A DNA stretch of 64,000 nucleotides, taken from contig NEEC01000015.1 of NCBI GenBank assembly GCA_002189035.1, positions 372,001-436,000 on the forward strand. The letters run 5' to 3'. Positions within the stretch are counted from its first letter, which is position 1; every line of letters starts with the position of its first letter. The notes below the pieces were generated by a model. It ran no database searches and was not told the origin of the DNA. It was given only the letters and a program-made list of their open reading frames with translations. A program made the translations under genes and the position numbers. The stretch comes from Utricularia gibba. Lineage: Eukaryota > Streptophyta > Magnoliopsida > Lamiales > Lentibulariaceae. Positions 32,884-46,144 of the stretch are shown here, piece by piece.

Positions 32884-34927
32884 CGTGGTCGAGGGTTCCC
32901 TTTGGAAACCAACGAACTTTTAGTTGATGTTTAAATAAGACCGGGGGAGATTAGGTTTTGGTAATAAGGGATATTATTTAGTTTTTCCGGTGTGGTAAAA
33001 AAAGAAAGATTCCTCGATACGTGGGTGCATTGGCTATTTATGGCATTGTATTGGTTGTTGTAGGGAAATTTAAAGTTTTTGACTCGGATTAAAGGGAAAA
33101 TAAAAAAACAGGAGTTCATTATGAATGCTAATTACCGATAAAAGGGTGATTAGTACGAAAATGCAAATTATTGTTAATCCAACTTTCTCATAAATCAGTT
33201 GCAAAGTATTGGGTCTGTTATGGTACTCTAATCGGCTTAAATGATTCTGTTTAATTTTTTGTGAATTATAATTTGAATAATGAAATGAATTTAAAAATTA
33301 TTAATTTTTTTGAATATTAATTTTAATGATTAAATAAGAGATTAATTATAAAAATTATATTATTTATTTTTTACATATTTTAAAAATATCTTTATGCCAT
33401 ACTATTAAATTATATTACAATAATTTGAAAAATTGATTATATAATGGTGGGAATTTGATTAAAGCGAAATTAGGAGACTAAGACGTATTAAGGAAGGTAT
33501 TGGGTTTTTTAGAATTGCCGACGGCCCAAGATTCTAACAAACACCATTCTCAAAGCCCGGAATTGGGAAGTTTGACGGAGTGGGGAACAACCGTCAGTCA
33601 CGGCGGCGCTGCCGTCGATGGATTTTACTGGTCTGAACCAGGTCTCATCGTTCATAACCTGCCATTGAATCAATGGATTTTCTCTTCAGCCATAATCGTC
33701 TACGATACCCGGGTTTCCACTTTTGAATTTGAATGCCCTTACGCGGTTCGTCTCCTTTGTCGAATGCACATCATTGACTATGCTGCATTGGTTCATCGTC
33801 TGTCCTCGCGTCTCCGCTTTAAGTTTATTGCTATTTTTATTGGATTGGTTCATGTGGTTGTGAGAGTTCTAGGTTTTGTGAAGGAGATTCTTTAGGAATT
33901 GGAAAATGTTTCTGCTGTTGAGAGTCTTTAGTCATTGGCTGGAAAAAGTGTGCCATTTACTGAAAGGTGAATGGAAATCATCTCCGGTGGATGGGGTATT
34001 TACTGAAAGTCGTAATCGAATGAAGGCTTGTCGAAACTTCTTTGTCTATGTTCAAGCATGACTCCCCTTAAGATCAGTTGATCCCAAAGAGGTAAAATAG
34101 TATTGCTAATGGTATTACGAGCATAAATTCCAACAACCATGGTTTTATCTGGTTTTAGTTGCTGTGTTTTGTGGCTATACTGATACTTTCACAAATGCAG
34201 TGCTCTCCCATTCCAGCCTTGTTTCTCTCTACTTCCGGCGTTTTCCTCGACTTCTGTATCCGAACCCAGGCACGGATGAAGTCCTGGTCGATCTGAATGA
34301 CTAGAACTTGATCATCAATTGATAGTGGTGGAGCCTCTTTGTTCATATTTCTGCCGAAAGTTACACGAACAGGATGCTTGTCTTCACTTGCTGCTTCCTC
34401 TTGCTCCAGTACTCATCACACTCCACCTCTTTTCTCTTAATGAAGGAAGATGGCCACAAAGGGTAAGTTTTATATTAAGTCATGGGCTCATGAGAGATCT
34501 TTCTGGGCTTGAAATTTAAGAGCTATTGAGTGGAATATTTAGAGCTTGAAAATGGCCAAAATAGTGATTTTTTTATGCGTGGATTCCACTCAGCGGTTAA
34601 CGGACAATAAGGAAAGAAAATTGCCTTGAGTTTCTCCCGACTTTTCTCGTTACACTTTTTGTTTGTCAGCAAGTCCACCTTTCGGGATTTGTTCGATTTT
34701 TTTTGTTGCTCTTAAAGGGATTGTTTTTTTCTTTTTCTTTTTTTTTTGTTCTATGGGAATCCAGGGAAGCGGTAGCTGAACCAGTGCGCAAGTCGGAGTC
34801 CTTGTCATACGGCGTCGTCGAGGGTGATGGCGTCACGGTCACCGCCCTATTAGGATCCTCCACTGCAGAGCTCGTATCCTGTCTTAAATCTCATCTCTGG
34901 TGACACTCGGGGCCCTCCCCTGTCTGC
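32884..34927. other. Divergent intergenic region, xylanase to bZIP
   Basis: 32884-33450 is the xylanase upstream region and is AT-rich from about 33230. 33500-34920 is more balanced in base use, but its open frames (for example 33500-33895 plus and 34155-34346 minus) have no family similarity. Part of it may be the bZIP leader. A T-rich stretch at about 34700-34750 precedes the bZIP gene. No gene is called. Confidence 0.4.
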
Positions 34928-36249
34928 ATGGACGATCTGTTTCGGAATATGTATTCCGATTCGGATTCATTTGTGCTGGGGAGCAACGCCGCCGCCATAG
35001 CCGGAGGAGGAGGGATGCGCAATAGGAACGTGAGCAAGGCAGCGAATGAGGAATGCTGGGATATTCTTCATGTTGGGGGTAACGACGGTGGGAAGCCGCT
35101 GTTGACGCCGAGTGATTTTCTTGTTACGGCCGAGATGATGAACGAGGTGGATGTTAGGATGCCCCCGGCGATGGCCATGGCTCCACGTAGTGCGGCCACT
35201 GTTGCCTTTGGGATGGATGCTCCTCTCATGAATCCCGGGGCGAGTGTGCCAGCCTTGCCGTTTGCTCAGACAGCGGCGACTTGTGTGCAGAATGGGTATG
35301 GTCTGGAATTCGCCAACGGAGTGGCGGCCTCGCCTTCGAGTGGAAGCATCGGATACGACGGCAGGGGGAAACGGAACGCGGCGATGGATGAAGCTAGCAT
35401 GGATAAGGCCACGCAACAAAAGCAGAGGAGAATGATAAAGAACCGGGAATCCGCCGCCAGATCCAGGGAACGCAAGCAGGTTCCTTTCTTCCCAGCTGCG
35501 TCGTCCCATTTTTTCTTTTCTGCGACGCATTTGCAATGGTATTAAAATTGCTACCTTTTGTCATAAAAAGCCTGCTTTTCTTCACCATTTACTTCTTTAA
35601 CCGTCAAGGCCCTTACAGTGGAGCTGGAATCCTTGGTCGCACAACTTGAGGAGGATGGTGCCTCGCTTTTGAGAGAACATGTAATCATGTTGTTACGCAT
35701 GTAATAACTTCCACCATATGAAAAAATGTCAAGTAAACCAACTTTTCGTATTGGAAATGCAGGCTGAAAAGAACAGGCAGAGATACAAGCAGGTAACCTT
35801 TTTTCTTTCTGGTCTCTCTTTTATCCATCCTGTAGCTGTTTTCTGTATAAGGTTCTCCTATCCTGAAGAGGCATTCAGTGGTTTAGCATGTATGTATTAG
35901 TGATCAATGAAGGATTAATGCGGTGCAACCAATTCTTCAGTGGCCTTCCTGCTTCATGTATTGCAGTTATGGTGCCTTGCCTTTTAGATGCGATTAGTGT
36001 GTGCTGCATAGGTTTCTGAGTTTAAAATAGAGTTAGTTTTTACCCATATTTATTTCAAATGAGAGCATCTCAGACACAACTTATATAGGATTTGCATTGC
36101 AGCTTCGAGAAAAGAAGGTTCCCATTGTTGAGAAGCCATGGCCTTCAAGAACATCCACCTCAAACGATCATGCAACGAACATGGGCTTACCCTCCTCCAG
36201 CGTTCTGCAAAGAAGAAAGTCGATGACATGGCAATCTTCCCCAGCATAA
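34928..36249 (+). CDS. Group A bZIP transcription factor, GBF4-like
   Basis: This is a nuclear DNA-binding protein of the ABI5/AREB-related group that binds G-box or ABRE sites. Exons: 34928-35479, 35609-35680, 35763-35792 and 36103-36249, in phase, giving 266 aa. The basic region is KQRRMIKNRESAARSRERKQ at the end of exon 1, with the invariant N-x7-R spacing. The leucine zipper follows in the short exons (ALTVELESLVAQLEEDGASL, then AEKNRQRYKQLREKKV). Upstream, LLTPSDFLVTAEMMNEVDV resembles the conserved group A phosphorylation-linked motif. The C-terminus RRKSMTWQSSPA resembles the short end of GBF4-type members, and RRKSMTW is a probable kinase site. The zipper is short, with only about three heptads. 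The orthologue within group A is not fixed. Confidence 0.88.
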
Positions 36250-36725
36250 TAAGGAGCTACACTCGTGGAGTAGAGGTAAAAGTTATTCTGCTCGTTCTTT
36301 TTGAATGAGGATGTCGAAGGAGAGGGAACCCCCCCAATGCCATCCATATACATACTGCATTCATGGCTTCTGAATTTCACTGGTGGGAAGTGCAGATTCA
36401 TTCCTTTGTTGATCATCCATTTTGAGGTTGCATTCCTCAAATAAGAAATGGAAAAACTGGGTGAAGCGCCTACCGATTCATCATCCATTTGGTTTGCCAG
36501 TCTGTTAGAAACCTCTTGTCAGTTACTGGTTCTTGGTTCAAAATTCGCTTCACAGGAAGACCAGAGAACACCAGTGGCTGCCTGACAAGTAGAAGAGAGG
36601 AAATATGGTATGAAGAAGAATGAATAAATGAATCACATATTGCATGGTTGATTCAACTAGTAATAGAGTGACCAGTCCAAGGCCAAAATGGCTTATTACT
36701 CTGTACCCTTCTCTTCTCTACCCCC
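36250..36725. other. Convergent gap between bZIP and ROH1-like genes
   Basis: Only 3' UTR sequence is expected. The minus-strand frame at 36168-36488 has no similarity and overlaps the bZIP 3' end. Confidence 0.5.
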
Positions 36726-37931
36726 CTAGGGCTCTGTGGCCTTCCCCAGCAGCTCCAGACCCTCGTTTCTGCAGACCACGACCTTTCTAAAGGTCTCCCT
36801 CAGCTTCCTCTCGAGAGGGTCGAGGCCCTCCTTGCACAAGTAGGACGAGAGCTCATGCACCTTCGCCCTCAACTCTTCCTTCATCTCCTCCGACAGTGGA
36901 AACTGCGCGGCGTCCACCAGATCCGTCAACTGATGCACACATCTCTCCATTCCGTGTATCTCCTTCAACAGTCCACAGGAGTTGCGTCTATCCCTCCTCT
37001 TCGACTCCTCGACTACGCGGCTGTGAAGCGTCAGCAGGGGCGAGCTCCACGAGAACTGCCGGGGGATCGAGATGTGGACCAGCGAGCCCCGGTCCGGGCA
37101 AGGGACGGCGGCCACGACGACCCACAGAATGAACAGCAGGATGAAGCTCATGGAGAAGACCAGCAGGGCGAAGCCGTCTGTGGCTGAGACCTCGACTGCG
37201 CGTGGAGGCAGCAAGGTGCTGGCAATGGAGTGCAGCTGCTTGGACGCTGACCATGAATGCGAAACGCTCCAGGAGTGGGATCTGGAGTGGCCGCCTGATG
37301 AGCTTGAGCGATGGCTATGCTGCTGCTGCTCCTTGCCCTTCTGGCCAAAGGAGCGGTTCCGGTTGGAGAATATGGAGCCAGCGGAGTCCTTTTCATGTAC
37401 CATGAGGAGTGCCAGATCCATGAGGGCCTTCCGAGCACGACGAAACTGGCCTTCCCCGATCGTCTTCTGCTTCGTGTCCAAGGCGCAAACCACGATCTCC
37501 ATGTGCTTCTGCCACATGCGGATGGTCTCAATGCCATCTCTCGCCGCGTTCAGAATGTCCATCCCCTTGACAGATCTGTCAAAAAACTCAGTGGCGAGCT
37601 TGTCCGCGGATGGCTTCGAGAGAACCCTTCTGTTGCCGCATAAGATGGCTCGGAAGTCCTCCAGGCAGCCCTCGAATGCATCTAACAGCTTGAGGATCCA
37701 AGGGAGTGACAGAAACTCATCATTGTTCATCTCTGAAAGTCCCTTGAAACGAGACAACACCTGTTCATCGAAGGAAGACAGGTTGGGGGCGTCGGATTGG
37801 CGGCTCGATTCTGAGGCAACCTGCTCGTTTCTGACTGTCAAAATGGGGCGACGAAACGAGGGAAATGGAATTGTTGAACCGTGGTGGCTGTGTGAAGAAG
37901 GCATCTTCTTCCAAGACGCTAGTGATCGCAT
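36726..37931 (-). CDS. ROH1/BYPASS1-like DUF793 protein
   Basis: The coding sequence is one exon. Two starts are possible: ATG 37931 (MRSLASWKKMPSS) and ATG 37904 (MPSSHSHHGS). Both follow a splice acceptor CTTTCAG at about 37940, with a matching donor AG/GTAAAC at 38220, so a 281-base 5' UTR intron is likely, a feature shared by relatives. The protein has about 400 residues. It shows SSFDEQVLSRFKGLSEMN, a helical region with FFDRSVKGMDILNAARDG, a serine/histidine-rich linker, and one hydrophobic segment (GFALLVFSMSFILLFILWVV). The C-terminal helical half ends KEGLDPLERKLRETF. DUF793 proteins such as ROH1 interact with exocyst subunits, and BYPASS1-type relatives affect a root-derived signal. 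The family is clear; the biochemical function is unknown. A long open frame on the opposite strand is a GC-driven shadow. Confidence 0.85.
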   Translation of the reverse strand: MRSLASWKKMPSSHSHHGSTIPFPSFRRPILTVRNEQVASESSRQSDAPNLSSFDEQVLSRFKGLSEMNNDEFLSLPWILKLLDAFEGCLEDFRAILCGNRRVLSKPSADKLATEFFDRSVKGMDILNAARDGIETIRMWQKHMEIVVCALDTKQKTIGEGQFRRARKALMDLALLMVHEKDSAGSIFSNRNRSFGQKGKEQQQHSHRSSSSGGHSRSHSWSVSHSWSASKQLHSIASTLLPPRAVEVSATDGFALLVFSMSFILLFILWVVVAAVPCPDRGSLVHISIPRQFSWSSPLLTLHSRVVEESKRRDRRNSCGLLKEIHGMERCVHQLTDLVDAAQFPLSEEMKEELRAKVHELSSYLCKEGLDPLERKLRETFRKVVVCRNEGLELLGKATEP

Positions 37932-38984
37932 CCAAAACCCTGAAAGAGACTGGATTAACAATGTATTCCACAGATTAGCAGCAACCAGTTTTGATTAGTT
38001 TCCTTCAAAATCTTTCAGAGAAAGGCGCAGTCTGTTTTCTCAGACGACACAAACTTCAACATCAACAAAGGGAAAAAAACATTCTTGGCATCCTCCAGAT
38101 CACCGTAGAAAAACGAAATTTCCGCAGCAACAAATGAAACCCAGATTTGAAAATGAAATGGAATTACAGAAAATGGAAGAAGAGAGACGGGATCAACGAA
38201 GGGGAAAACAGATGGTTTACCTCTCTGGACTGGATCAAGGGTCTGCGATTTCAAATACGAAAGACAAAACCCACAAGAAGACAGTATCGGAAATCGGAAG
38301 CCGGGATGAGGGCATGAAAGCCCCCTGCACCAACCACAGAACAGCTAAGACACAGAGGAGAAGAACCTGTTCGGAGAGAAACGTTTATAAAACCGACGAA
38401 TTCGGAATTCGATTGACGCAACGCAGACAAAATTATGGCAACCGAAGGTTAAAACTTCAACGATCTGGTTGCCGTCATCCCTTCAAAAACCTCTTCATTT
38501 ACCCACCTTCCCTTCCCCGAATCCGCCTCCCTTTGTCATTTTTCCATGGTTTAATAACACAAAAGAAACGCCACCCACCTACGCACAGAGTTGACATTTC
38601 AAAGGTAAAATCTTGTCCATTGTTTTTACCATCGTCTTAATGTAAAAGCACAACAGTCAAAGATTCAGTCTTTTTTGCCTGGTTTTGTGCCACATGCACT
38701 TCCATCAGGCTCGATCTTCTGAGATTAGGCATTCTGCAAGTTCAACGAAGGGGTTATCATCATCATCATACAAAGCAGAGTATAAAAAATAGAGCGTGGA
38801 AGAGAGAACTGGATTTCAATGGTCATGAGCAGCATCGTGCTCAGTGTATTATAAGTTCATAGCAGCTATCATCATCCTGCAGCAGTTTCTACGAATGAAA
38901 GGCAGATGTAGAGTACAGTACATAATCATCACCAACTCTTTCTTTTCCAGATATGAAATGAAGAAGCTGAGTTTCCCTCATCCT
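37932..38984. other. ROH1-like 5' UTR intron and promoter, tubby-like 3' UTR
   Basis: 37940-38220 is the inferred 5' UTR intron of the ROH1-like gene. 38221 to about 38600 is its first exon and promoter. About 38650-38984 should be the 3' UTR of the tubby-like gene. The plus-strand frame at 38134-38640 lacks similarity. Confidence 0.5.
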
Positions 38985-40678
38985 TTATTCGCAGGCCAAT
39001 TTCGTGTCGAAGCTGCTCAAGCAGATCGCAAAAGCTTGGAAAGCAGAGAGGGGGTACCGGTAATCCATCGTAAACGCATCTTTCCCTATCTTACCGAACT
39101 GTAGGATGATCTTATCATGGTCTGTTTGAGCCGGCTGTGTGGAGGCGGTGGCCGCAGCGGCGGCAGTTGTGGTGTTTGCGGGCTGCGTGGCGGCGATGAG
39201 CTGGAAGTTCTTGACGGAGGCAACCGTGACGCGTCCCCTGAAATTGAGGCACCAGCATTGCAGTTGCTCGTGCCAACGAGGAGCCTTGTTCTTCAGAACC
39301 AATGGTCTTGTCTTGCTCTCATCGTCTTCATTTAGCAGACCCAAATCAGAGAACCTTGAGCTGCCAAACTCAGAGGACTGATCCAGTGACGTTGAGAAGG
39401 AGATACTCCGGAAGGAATCCTCCAGAGGCCGTGGAAGAAGCTCCGGTTGCCCCGGTACATATCCACCTGGCTCGATGGATGAAGCAGGAATAGAGTGCAT
39501 GATGCAATGCATCCTCCTCGGACCCCTCGTCCCCAGAACATTAAGCTCATACGTGATCTGAGCTATCCTGTAACTCCCCGTTGGTACTTTTGGAGACACC
39601 TTCTTTGAATAAAACCTGCGGCTCGATCTACCAGGAGGCGAGACTTGTGCACACATATGAGGAGGCTGAGTATCGTAGATGATGAACTTTGTTCCCAGAA
39701 AATTTGACCTGCGGAACGAAACGAAACTAATCAAACTGGTGATAGAATTCCATATCATAACTCAGATTCCAGAACCAGGCATGCCATGAGCAGAGATGAA
39801 TTCAACTAATATGGAGCAAGTCCTACCTTAGTTTTCCAATGTATGTTCTACTTGATCTCGAAATGTTGTCAGCGTCCATCGAGATCACATACTCAGTCGA
39901 AGTGGTTCTCCGGGTTCGCTTCGCAGAGAGGAGAAACTTCCCACTTTCAACTACCAAAGCTGAAGAACATCAAGCACAGTACATCAGCAGTGTACAGAGA
40001 TGACACACGGGAATAGATTCAACATTTTCAAGGGCTCTCACCAGGACTTAGACAGAGAAAGAGACGGTAGGTTAAATGAGACCTGTCTCTCTTAATGAAG
40101 CACTGGATGGTTCCATCACGAGGTCCAGGCTGCAGATTACAAGAAGGAAAGCATGTCACAATATTATGAGATCACAGAGGCCCACCATAATAATCAGCTA
40201 TAATGATCATGATCTGGAAAAGGAGTGTAGAACATAAGATTGAAGTTCCCAAACACAGAGGACTGCAGATTTGAAGAATTGCAACAGCCTGATTGTGCAA
40301 AAGAAGAAGAAAAAACACAGAGAGAGTGACCTGCTTCAAGGAAATTGGGAAGGTGAGCCTTCCGCATAACTCTGGGGCTTTAACAATTTCCTTGCACATG
40401 ATCCTCCAAGCTCGGCACACAGCAGCGCATGCAACGACATACTTCCTGGTAGGCCATGTGCTTTCACTCTCTTCCAACCTCCGGATCACATCATAAAGCA
40501 GCTCTGGTGGGAGATTAGCCCAAGGACTATTCTGAATGACTGTGGGACGTTCACCCAAATCATGAAATGAGCCGTGTGATTTTCCCCTGCTATGTCCAGG
40601 AAGCCTCACATCAAAGCCCCGCCTCGACAAGCTACCAAAACTGCTCCTTAAGTCACGAGCTAAGCTTCGGAAAGACAT
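38985..40678 (-). CDS. Tubby-like F-box protein
   Basis: This protein combines an F-box, which joins SKP1-cullin ubiquitin ligases, with a tubby domain that binds phosphoinositides and tethers it to the plasma membrane. Exons in coding order: 40331-40678, 40042-40129, 39827-39959 and 38985-39708, in phase, giving 430 aa. The N-terminus [20 protein letters not shown] is typical of plant TLPs. The F-box covers about residues 50-105 ([26 protein letters not shown]). The tubby domain starts near [15 protein letters not shown] and includes [20 protein letters not shown] and [16 protein letters not shown]. It also has [20 protein letters not shown] and the closing [18 protein letters not shown]. 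An alanine/threonine-rich insert ([18 protein letters not shown]) lies before the last strand, as in other TLPs. No breaks were seen. Confidence 0.95.
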
Positions 40679-43000
40679 TGAAGCCTTTGTAACAAAAGAA
40701 GTGGAACAGCAACACTCCCTCTTGACACCTTAGATGGGATATCTCTCTTAGCAATACCAAGCACTTCAGAAGCCGATGCAGATCTTCAGAAACTATAGCC
40801 AGTTGAAAGAAAAAGTGACAATCTGGCTCAAAGAGAGCAAAAGAAGTTAAGAATCAACGTTTGCTAAGACCACAGAAACTATGGTTCTTTTGGTTGTGTC
40901 ACATTCAGTACTTGATGCATGGGAAGTTCCAGCTGATGTTATTAAGCTTGGGAAAAACTACTCAAAGATCTTGAGCGAAACCCAGTTTTCATATGTTTAC
41001 TACCAGGTAGCAATAGAAAAAAAAGCATGGTTTGACCTTGGAAAAATCTTGTCTTTCACGAGTTACATCAGCATAGTCCGCAGGAGTGTCCATAGAAAAT
41101 GCACATAGACCATGAATATTGAAGCAACTTAACGAACGCATGCAACAGGTGAACAGGTATCACCTCGGGGAGCAAAGATTACCGCAGAAACTGTGAACAT
41201 GTTAAGAGCATACCTGCATATAAGCCAAGAAGGTTCATCAAATCTTCCAAGAACAAAATTTCTCAAATCTGCAAGACCAACACGAGTAATTGAAATCTCT
41301 CACAAACACTGTAGTCATAAAACCCCAAAATCAAAGACACGATAAGAGAGAAAAGTCGCACAAAAATAGACCTGGATAGCAAAATCAGAAACCAAAACCA
41401 GAAGATTCACAGCTCAGAACAGCAATAAAAAGGGGGAACTAAAAAGCCCAGAAAGACGACGGCATCGCAGTTGTACAAACGCACACGAAACCAAAGACTG
41501 GAACCAAGGATCAAAGATCCATACTTTAAAAAGAAAAAAAACAACAAAATTTGAAAAGGGTCGAGCTCGTTACAGCTGAAAATCAAAATAACTTCACAGA
41601 CAAAGAAGCAGCTGAAGGTCCAGATCAAAGAAAGAACGGAAAAATGAACGTTGGTCAACTCCAGACAAAACTAAAAACACACCCACAAAAAAGGGAACAC
41701 CACCAATCACCTTCTCTTTCACGCACTTGCACACAAAATCGAAGACGAGGGTTTCAATTTCATCTTAAGGTGGGCTTGTAACCAGCTCAGACAGACAGGA
41801 CGAAGAAAATAGATACACTGGCTCCGGAATATCCACTGATACTCATCATTTGTGGAAACCAATGCGCTTCAACTCGCCAAAGAAGTCTTCCCGGTAATTT
41901 ATTATCAATTCAGTCCGCCGTTGGTTCGCTCACCGGGTAAGAACCACGACAATTATTACAAAAGTTCCGTTTTTCCTTCGCCTTCACCAACTACTCCTCT
42001 GAGTAACGCAATTTTCTTACCTTCCCCAAACTTTTGTGGACCAATGTATGCACTATTCCCAATTCTTTTCGTATTTCTACAAAATCACGAGGCTCAATCC
42101 ATTCAAAGATCACTTTTTTACTTGTCTCATACCGAAAAAAATTAAACACTACTCAAGTAATACATCTTCAGAGAACAAGAACAACCCAACATCCCATGCA
42201 CACCAGCCCATTGACGCAAATTGTAGTGGATATCAGAACAAGTTTGGCTCTCCCTCATCCACCCAATTCTGGGTAGATCTCATACTCAACTGAAACTGGC
42301 ATGTTTTGTAAGTCACCATTTTTGGTGCTACATTGAAAATTTCTACCTCTAGGCGATCTGAAGACCAGGGCATTTGCTTAGGAAGTCCCCCCATACCTCT
42401 CTAGATGATGATGCAACTACGCTAAGACTACAGGGCTTTTCTTGTCATTTCACCTCCTTCTAGCCTTCCACGACGTGCATCCCGATGCGAAATTGGAATT
42501 GAAATGGTGTGTTTTTATAGGTAGTAATAAATAAAATATATAAAAAAATTTACATTGATTTCTTATTTTGTTATATTAAAAATGATGAAACACATGATTG
42601 CCTTTTTATAAAAATAAAATATTTTTTATTTTATTACCAATTTATCAATCAAATATTTCATTTATTATATATTTATATTTAAATATTTTACAATTTATTT
42701 AAATATCTAAACCAAAAAGACAGTCAAATTGATTTTGAGAAAGTCGTCACATTGATGCCTGGTTGGGGAGCTCGCTTTAGGCACAAATTAGGTATTTGAT
42801 TAATTAATTAATTAATTAATGCATTGGTTCAGCCGGTAATTTTGTGTAAATGGCGAGGAGACGGGGGCGGAATGATAATATAAAAACATAGAAGGGACCA
42901 GGTTGTAATTATTACCAAATAATAAATTGAATTTTAAAATTAATAATCTAATTTCGTGAAAATTTCGGATTTCGTACAAACAGCGAGATTTCGAACAAAT
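40679..43000. other. Tubby-like gene leader and promoter, then AT-rich intergenic DNA
   Basis: The stretch directly upstream of the tubby-like start, to about 41900, has mixed composition and probably holds a long leader with UTR introns, as in other TLP genes. 42520-42720 and 42890-43040 are AT-rich. A (TTAA)n-type microsatellite lies at about 42799-42820. No gene was recognised on either strand. Confidence 0.45.
42799..42820. repeat. TTAA/ATTA microsatellite
   Basis: About five tandem TAAT units lie in AT-rich intergenic DNA. Confidence 0.8.
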
Positions 43001-43051
43001 TTTGAGGTAATATAAAAAAAATATTTTATTTCAAAAAAATTCAAAATTTTA

Positions 43052-43073
43052 TTCATTGGGCTAGCCCAATGAA
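43052..43073. promoter_or_regulatory. Palindromic site II element upstream of eS28
   Basis: A perfect 22-base palindrome centred on CTAG contains ATTGGGCT and its mirror AGCCCAAT. It presents the TGGGCT site II core on both strands, embedded in inverted CCAAT sequences. Site II elements drive plant ribosomal protein genes, and this one lies about 280 bases before the eS28 start codon. Confidence 0.55.
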
Positions 43074-43348
43074 ATGCTTGGTACATAACTCGTCGTCTCT
43101 GCTAGGGATTTTTCCGTTGTCTGCTACTGCTTGTCCGAAGATCCGAGTCTCCAACTTGCTGAGTATGATGCGTTCAAGCTTTTTCTGGCATACTTGTGGG
43201 TATCTTTGTTTTATTGATTGACTTGTTTTGGTTCAGGAATGCGTACTTTTTGTTCTGTCGTTTTTGGGCGAGTTTGGTGTTTGGGTTGGGATGGTTTTTT
43301 TGATGCTCTGGGATGTAAATTTGTGGAATATGTCCGCTGAATGTAGAA

Positions 43349-43546
43349 ATGGATTCCCAGATCAAGCATGCGATCGTGGTGAAGGTGATTGGCAGAACAG
43401 GGTCGAGAGGGCAGGTGACTCAAGTGCGAGTTAAGTTCGTGGATGATCAGAATCGTTTCATCATGAGGAATGTCAAGGGCCCGGTTCGAGAGGGTGATAT
43501 CCTCACCTTGCTGGAGTCGGAAAGGGAGGCGAGGAGGCTACGATAA
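43349..43546 (+). CDS. RPS28: 40S ribosomal protein eS28
   Basis: This is a 65-residue small-subunit protein near the mRNA exit channel. The whole protein lies in one exon. It begins [20 protein letters not shown], continues [20 protein letters not shown], and ends [10 protein letters not shown], which is essentially the universal plant sequence. The ATG follows GAATGTAGAA, which looks like a splice acceptor, so the leader probably carries an intron. The start is fixed by the family N-terminus. A palindromic site II promoter element lies upstream at 43052-43073. Nothing is missing. Confidence 0.97.
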   Translation: MDSQIKHAIVVKVIGRTGSRGQVTQVRVKFVDDQNRFIMRNVKGPVREGDILTLLESEREARRLR

Positions 43547-43999
43547 CTCCTCGCATTCCCGCATCTTAATGCGATACCGATGAATTGTTTCTGTTATGCC
43601 TTTGAGTTGAGGAAGTATGATGAGTGCCATTCACCGTTGCATTGCTCTTTGAATTTGGGAATGCTATCATGGCTCGTCTTCTCGGCTGGTTGTTCTTCAT
43701 GGGATCTTGTCGTCTTGTCTGACAGTTCATGCTATGGCACTGCTTTATTGGTTTAAGATCAAGGAAATTCCTCTTAATAAAATGGAAAAGTGTTTTACTG
43801 GGGACGCAAAGCAGGCCCATCCCACGAGATTGGGTCCTGCGACAGCAACCGGAAGTCATACTGAACCATCTATGGCGGATTTAAGAGTCATAAGCCAATC
43901 TCTGTCTGCCTGGGAAATTTGATCTTGCTGTGTCGTTTGAAACCCCCAGTCTGAGGAATTGCGGTTCCGTTTAATCTGAAAGAGATCGTCGCCTCGCCC
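43547..43999. other. eS28 3' UTR and YY1 promoter
   Basis: This is the gap between two plus-strand genes. A GGCCCA hexamer (site II on the minus strand) occurs near 43814. No further gene was found. Confidence 0.45.
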
Positions 44000-45860
<1,861 letters not shown>

Positions 45861-46144
45861 TGCTGTACATTTACTTTGTAATCATCATGCTAATCAGACT
45901 TATTTTACAGTTCATGGTGTTGACGTTTGGTAAACAATTCTGGGATTGTTAAAAAATCCACTCAGAATTGATAGTTCTGGTAAGTTGAGTTGCTTACGCA
46001 TGATGCACAAGAACATGCTGAAGAAAAAGCGCAAAAAAATGTTCATCGAAATTCACAAGCCCTCAGTCAGCCTTTTAGAAGACTTTCAATCTGAAAGTGA
46101 GAGAGAAGATGAAACAATGGCCGGAAGTGACTGAGAACCCCAAT
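45861..46144. other. Convergent gap between YY1 and eS12
   Basis: This holds the two 3' UTRs. The open frame at 45946-46134 has no similarity and runs into eS12. Confidence 0.5.

Noticed and set aside
33500-33895. 131-residue plus-strand frame upstream of the bZIP
   Set aside because: No recognisable domain, odd composition and no flanking splice or promoter logic; probably random or leader sequence.
37072-37998. 308-residue plus-strand open frame
   Set aside because: It is antisense to the ROH1-like gene, has no family similarity, and arises from GC-rich codon use.
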